Of a stretch of DNA of 64,000 nt, positions 62,604 through 64,000 are shown in pieces (positions within the stretch are counted from its first letter, which is position 1; each line of letters opens with the position of its first letter). Origin of the DNA: Bacteroides pyogenes_A (GTDB lineage Bacteria > Bacteroidota > Bacteroidia > Bacteroidales > Bacteroidaceae). A program made the position numbers and the translations under genes. The notes below the pieces were generated by a model. It saw only the letters and a program-made list of their open reading frames with translations. It did no database searches and was not told where the DNA came from. The stretch is from NCBI RefSeq assembly GCF_048595595.1, contig NZ_CP184347.1; one strand, written 5' to 3'.

Positions 62604-63977
62604 TTATCTCAATGCTTCCACTTCATCGGGGGTCAGAGGGATTTTCTTGCCCAACCGCCGCGAACCGGTAGCCGTAATCAGGTAGTCTTCTTCGTTGCGT
62701 ATGCCTCCGAAGCCCTTGTACGCTTCTACTTTCTCGTAGTTGATGAAGTCGGTGAATTTCTTTTCCGCTTTCCAACGGTCTATCAGCTCGGGGATGAAGT
62801 AGATGCCCGGCTCTACGGTGATTACGAACCTCTCCTCCAGCGGGATGGCAAGGCGCTGCGACTTCCGGCCGAACTGCGTGCTCTTGGGTTGCCCGTCGTA
62901 GCCTACCCACAATTCGCCGAGATTCTCCATGTCGTGAACGTCGAGCCCCATCATGTGCCCCAGCCCGTGAGGGAAGAGAAGGGCATGGGCGCCTTCGCGC
63001 ACGGCGTCGTCGGTGTTGCCTTTCATCAGTCCGAGCCCTTTCATGCCGTCTACCAGAATGCGGGCGGCGAGTTCGTACACTTCCATGTAGGGGATGCCCG
63101 GACGCAACGCCTTCACCGATTCGAGGTGCATGGCATTCTGTATCTCGTACACTTCCCGTTGGCGGGCGGTGAACTTCTTGTCGGCGGGAATGGTGGACGA
63201 CATATCGCCGGCATAGCCCGATTCCACTTCCGCTCCGGCATCGATCAGGAACAGATCGCCCGGTTTCACTTTGTTGCCGTGGTAGTGGTTGTGCAGCGTT
63301 TGCCCGTTGATGGTGGCGATGGTGGCGAACGAAAGCTCGCAGTTGTTGGCTTGCGCCACCCGGTTCATCTCTGCCACTACCTCGTACTCGTACATGCCGG
63401 GACGGAGGAATTTTGTGGCGGCGATGTGCATGTCGGCAGTCACGTTGCAGGCTTTTTCTATTTCGGCTATCTCTTCGTTCGATTTATAGTTCCGTTGAGC
63501 CACGATGGCGCGTATGAACGGTACCGAGCCTTCCTGACGGGCGGGTGGGATGCCGAGCCAATCCATCAGCTTCAGCTTGTGCTCCGCACGGTAGGGGGGC
63601 AGGTAATGAACCGTTTTCCCTTTTTGCACGCATTGGTGCAGGTAGCTCACGATATCTGCCGATGGCATTATCTCTTTCATGCCTATGCGCTCGCATTTCT
63701 CGTGCAGGGTGGGTTGCGCTCCCATCCATACGATGGCGTCGATGGAAAGCTCGTCGCCGAAAATGATTTCTCTATCCGCGTCGATGTCTATGATGGCTGA
63801 AAGCCCCGCGCCCGAAAGCCCGAAATAATAGAGGAATGTAGAATCCTGACGGTAGCGGAAGGTGTTGTCTTCGTAGTTCAACCCGCACTCGTCGTTTCCG
63901 AGAAATAACAATACTCCGGAGCCTAATTTCTTTTTCAGCAGGGCTCTGCGCTGCACGTACGTTTCTTTGGCAAACAT
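62604..63977 (-). CDS. Xaa-Pro aminopeptidase (aminopeptidase P, M24B)
   Basis: The 457-residue protein has an N-terminal creatinase-like domain (MFAKETYVQRRALLKKKLGSGVLLFLGNDECGLNYEDNTFRYRQDSTFLYYFGLSG) and a pita-bread catalytic domain with the metal ligands: LFLIDAGAEVESGYAGDMSST (two Asp), HGLGHMMGLDVHD (His), FVITVEPGIYFIPELI (Glu) and FGGIRNEEDYLIT (Glu). It removes N-terminal residues ahead of proline in the cytoplasm. The start is 23 bases from the window end, so its promoter is outside. Confidence 0.94.
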   Translation of the reverse strand: MFAKETYVQRRALLKKKLGSGVLLFLGNDECGLNYEDNTFRYRQDSTFLYYFGLSGAGLSAIIDIDADREIIFGDELSIDAIVWMGAQPTLHEKCERIGMKEIMPSADIVSYLHQCVQKGKTVHYLPPYRAEHKLKLMDWLGIPPARQEGSVPFIRAIVAQRNYKSNEEIAEIEKACNVTADMHIAATKFLRPGMYEYEVVAEMNRVAQANNCELSFATIATINGQTLHNHYHGNKVKPGDLFLIDAGAEVESGYAGDMSSTIPADKKFTARQREVYEIQNAMHLESVKALRPGIPYMEVYELAARILVDGMKGLGLMKGNTDDAVREGAHALLFPHGLGHMMGLDVHDMENLGELWVGYDGQPKSTQFGRKSQRLAIPLEERFVITVEPGIYFIPELIDRWKAEKKFTDFINYEKVEAYKGFGGIRNEEDYLITATGSRRLGKKIPLTPDEVEALR

Positions 63978-64000
63978 AATTTCTTAATTTAGAAGTTCGT

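Noticed and set aside
62364..63800. 478-codon plus-strand ORF antisense to aminopeptidase P
   Set aside because: It lies almost wholly opposite a well-conserved M24B gene in GC-rich codons; its residues (many His, Phe, Arg, Val) are typical of an antisense shadow. A -7-like box (TATATTTG near 62416) alone does not support it.

Overview
The window is a Bacteroides-type chromosome segment (order Bacteroidales). The evidence is SusC/SusD and TonB receptor genes, IrtAB-type transporters, RteC, MobA and DUF3408 transfer-gene remnants, an IntDOT-like recombinase, and many promoters of the Bacteroides -7 form TAnnTTTG. I cannot name the species.

Layout. 1-2360: 3' part of a 23S rRNA gene, a 5S rRNA gene and a terminator. 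2390-4175: an IS4-like transposase remnant cut by a decayed ISAon1-like (ISL3 family) element whose terminal inverted repeats are still visible. 4176-26397: a 22 kb genomic island between two 116-bp direct repeats (110/116 identical). The right copy contains the 3' end of a complete tRNA-Phe(GAA), and a tyrosine recombinase gene lies beside it. 26378-46200: mostly core genes (tRNA-Phe, HIT protein, greA, a thioredoxin-fold lipoprotein, pnp, TonB receptor, ptb-buk, LD-carboxypeptidase, M28 peptidase, sufE, ribF), broken by an IS110 element with a probable bridge RNA and a four-gene operon of a 29-aa peptide, CPBP protease, DUF2975 protein and XRE regulator. 46197-55700: HAD phosphatase, Ca2+ P-type ATPase, histidine kinase, rubredoxin, Na/Pi cotransporter and nucleoside kinase. 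55818-61850: a SusC/SusD/lipoprotein operon. 62604-63977: aminopeptidase P.

The island carries two cargo modules. The first (5176-8882) is a compact operon: HTH regulator, C5-cytosine methyltransferase, a MutL/MORC-like GHKL ATPase fused to a C-terminal TIR domain, and a Vsr-type endonuclease. It reads as a restriction or abortive-infection defence cassette and is my best candidate for a poorly described system. The second (11687-24633) is an iron or xenosiderophore module: TonB receptor, DUF4374 surface lipoprotein and two IrtAB-type ABC half-transporters, plus an RND/MMPL exporter with a porin-like protein and a LolA-like protein, and an AraC regulator. Three promoters of this module share the same element (GGGTTATT) exactly 19 bp upstream of the -7 box, which ties the two halves into one AraC regulon. 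The transfer genes of the island (mobA, rteC) are frameshifted and parA appears to be missing, so it probably cannot transfer itself.

A second strong observation is an 11-bp poly-G tract inside the signal-peptide codons of the SusC gene. It puts the gene out of frame here; 9 or 12 G would restore it, so this looks like a slipped-strand phase-variable outer-membrane receptor. Other items include two intergenic arrays with an exact 22-bp period, a terminator-like hairpin in the greA leader, and a 21-bp inverted repeat enclosing an outward -7 box and an orphan hairpin.
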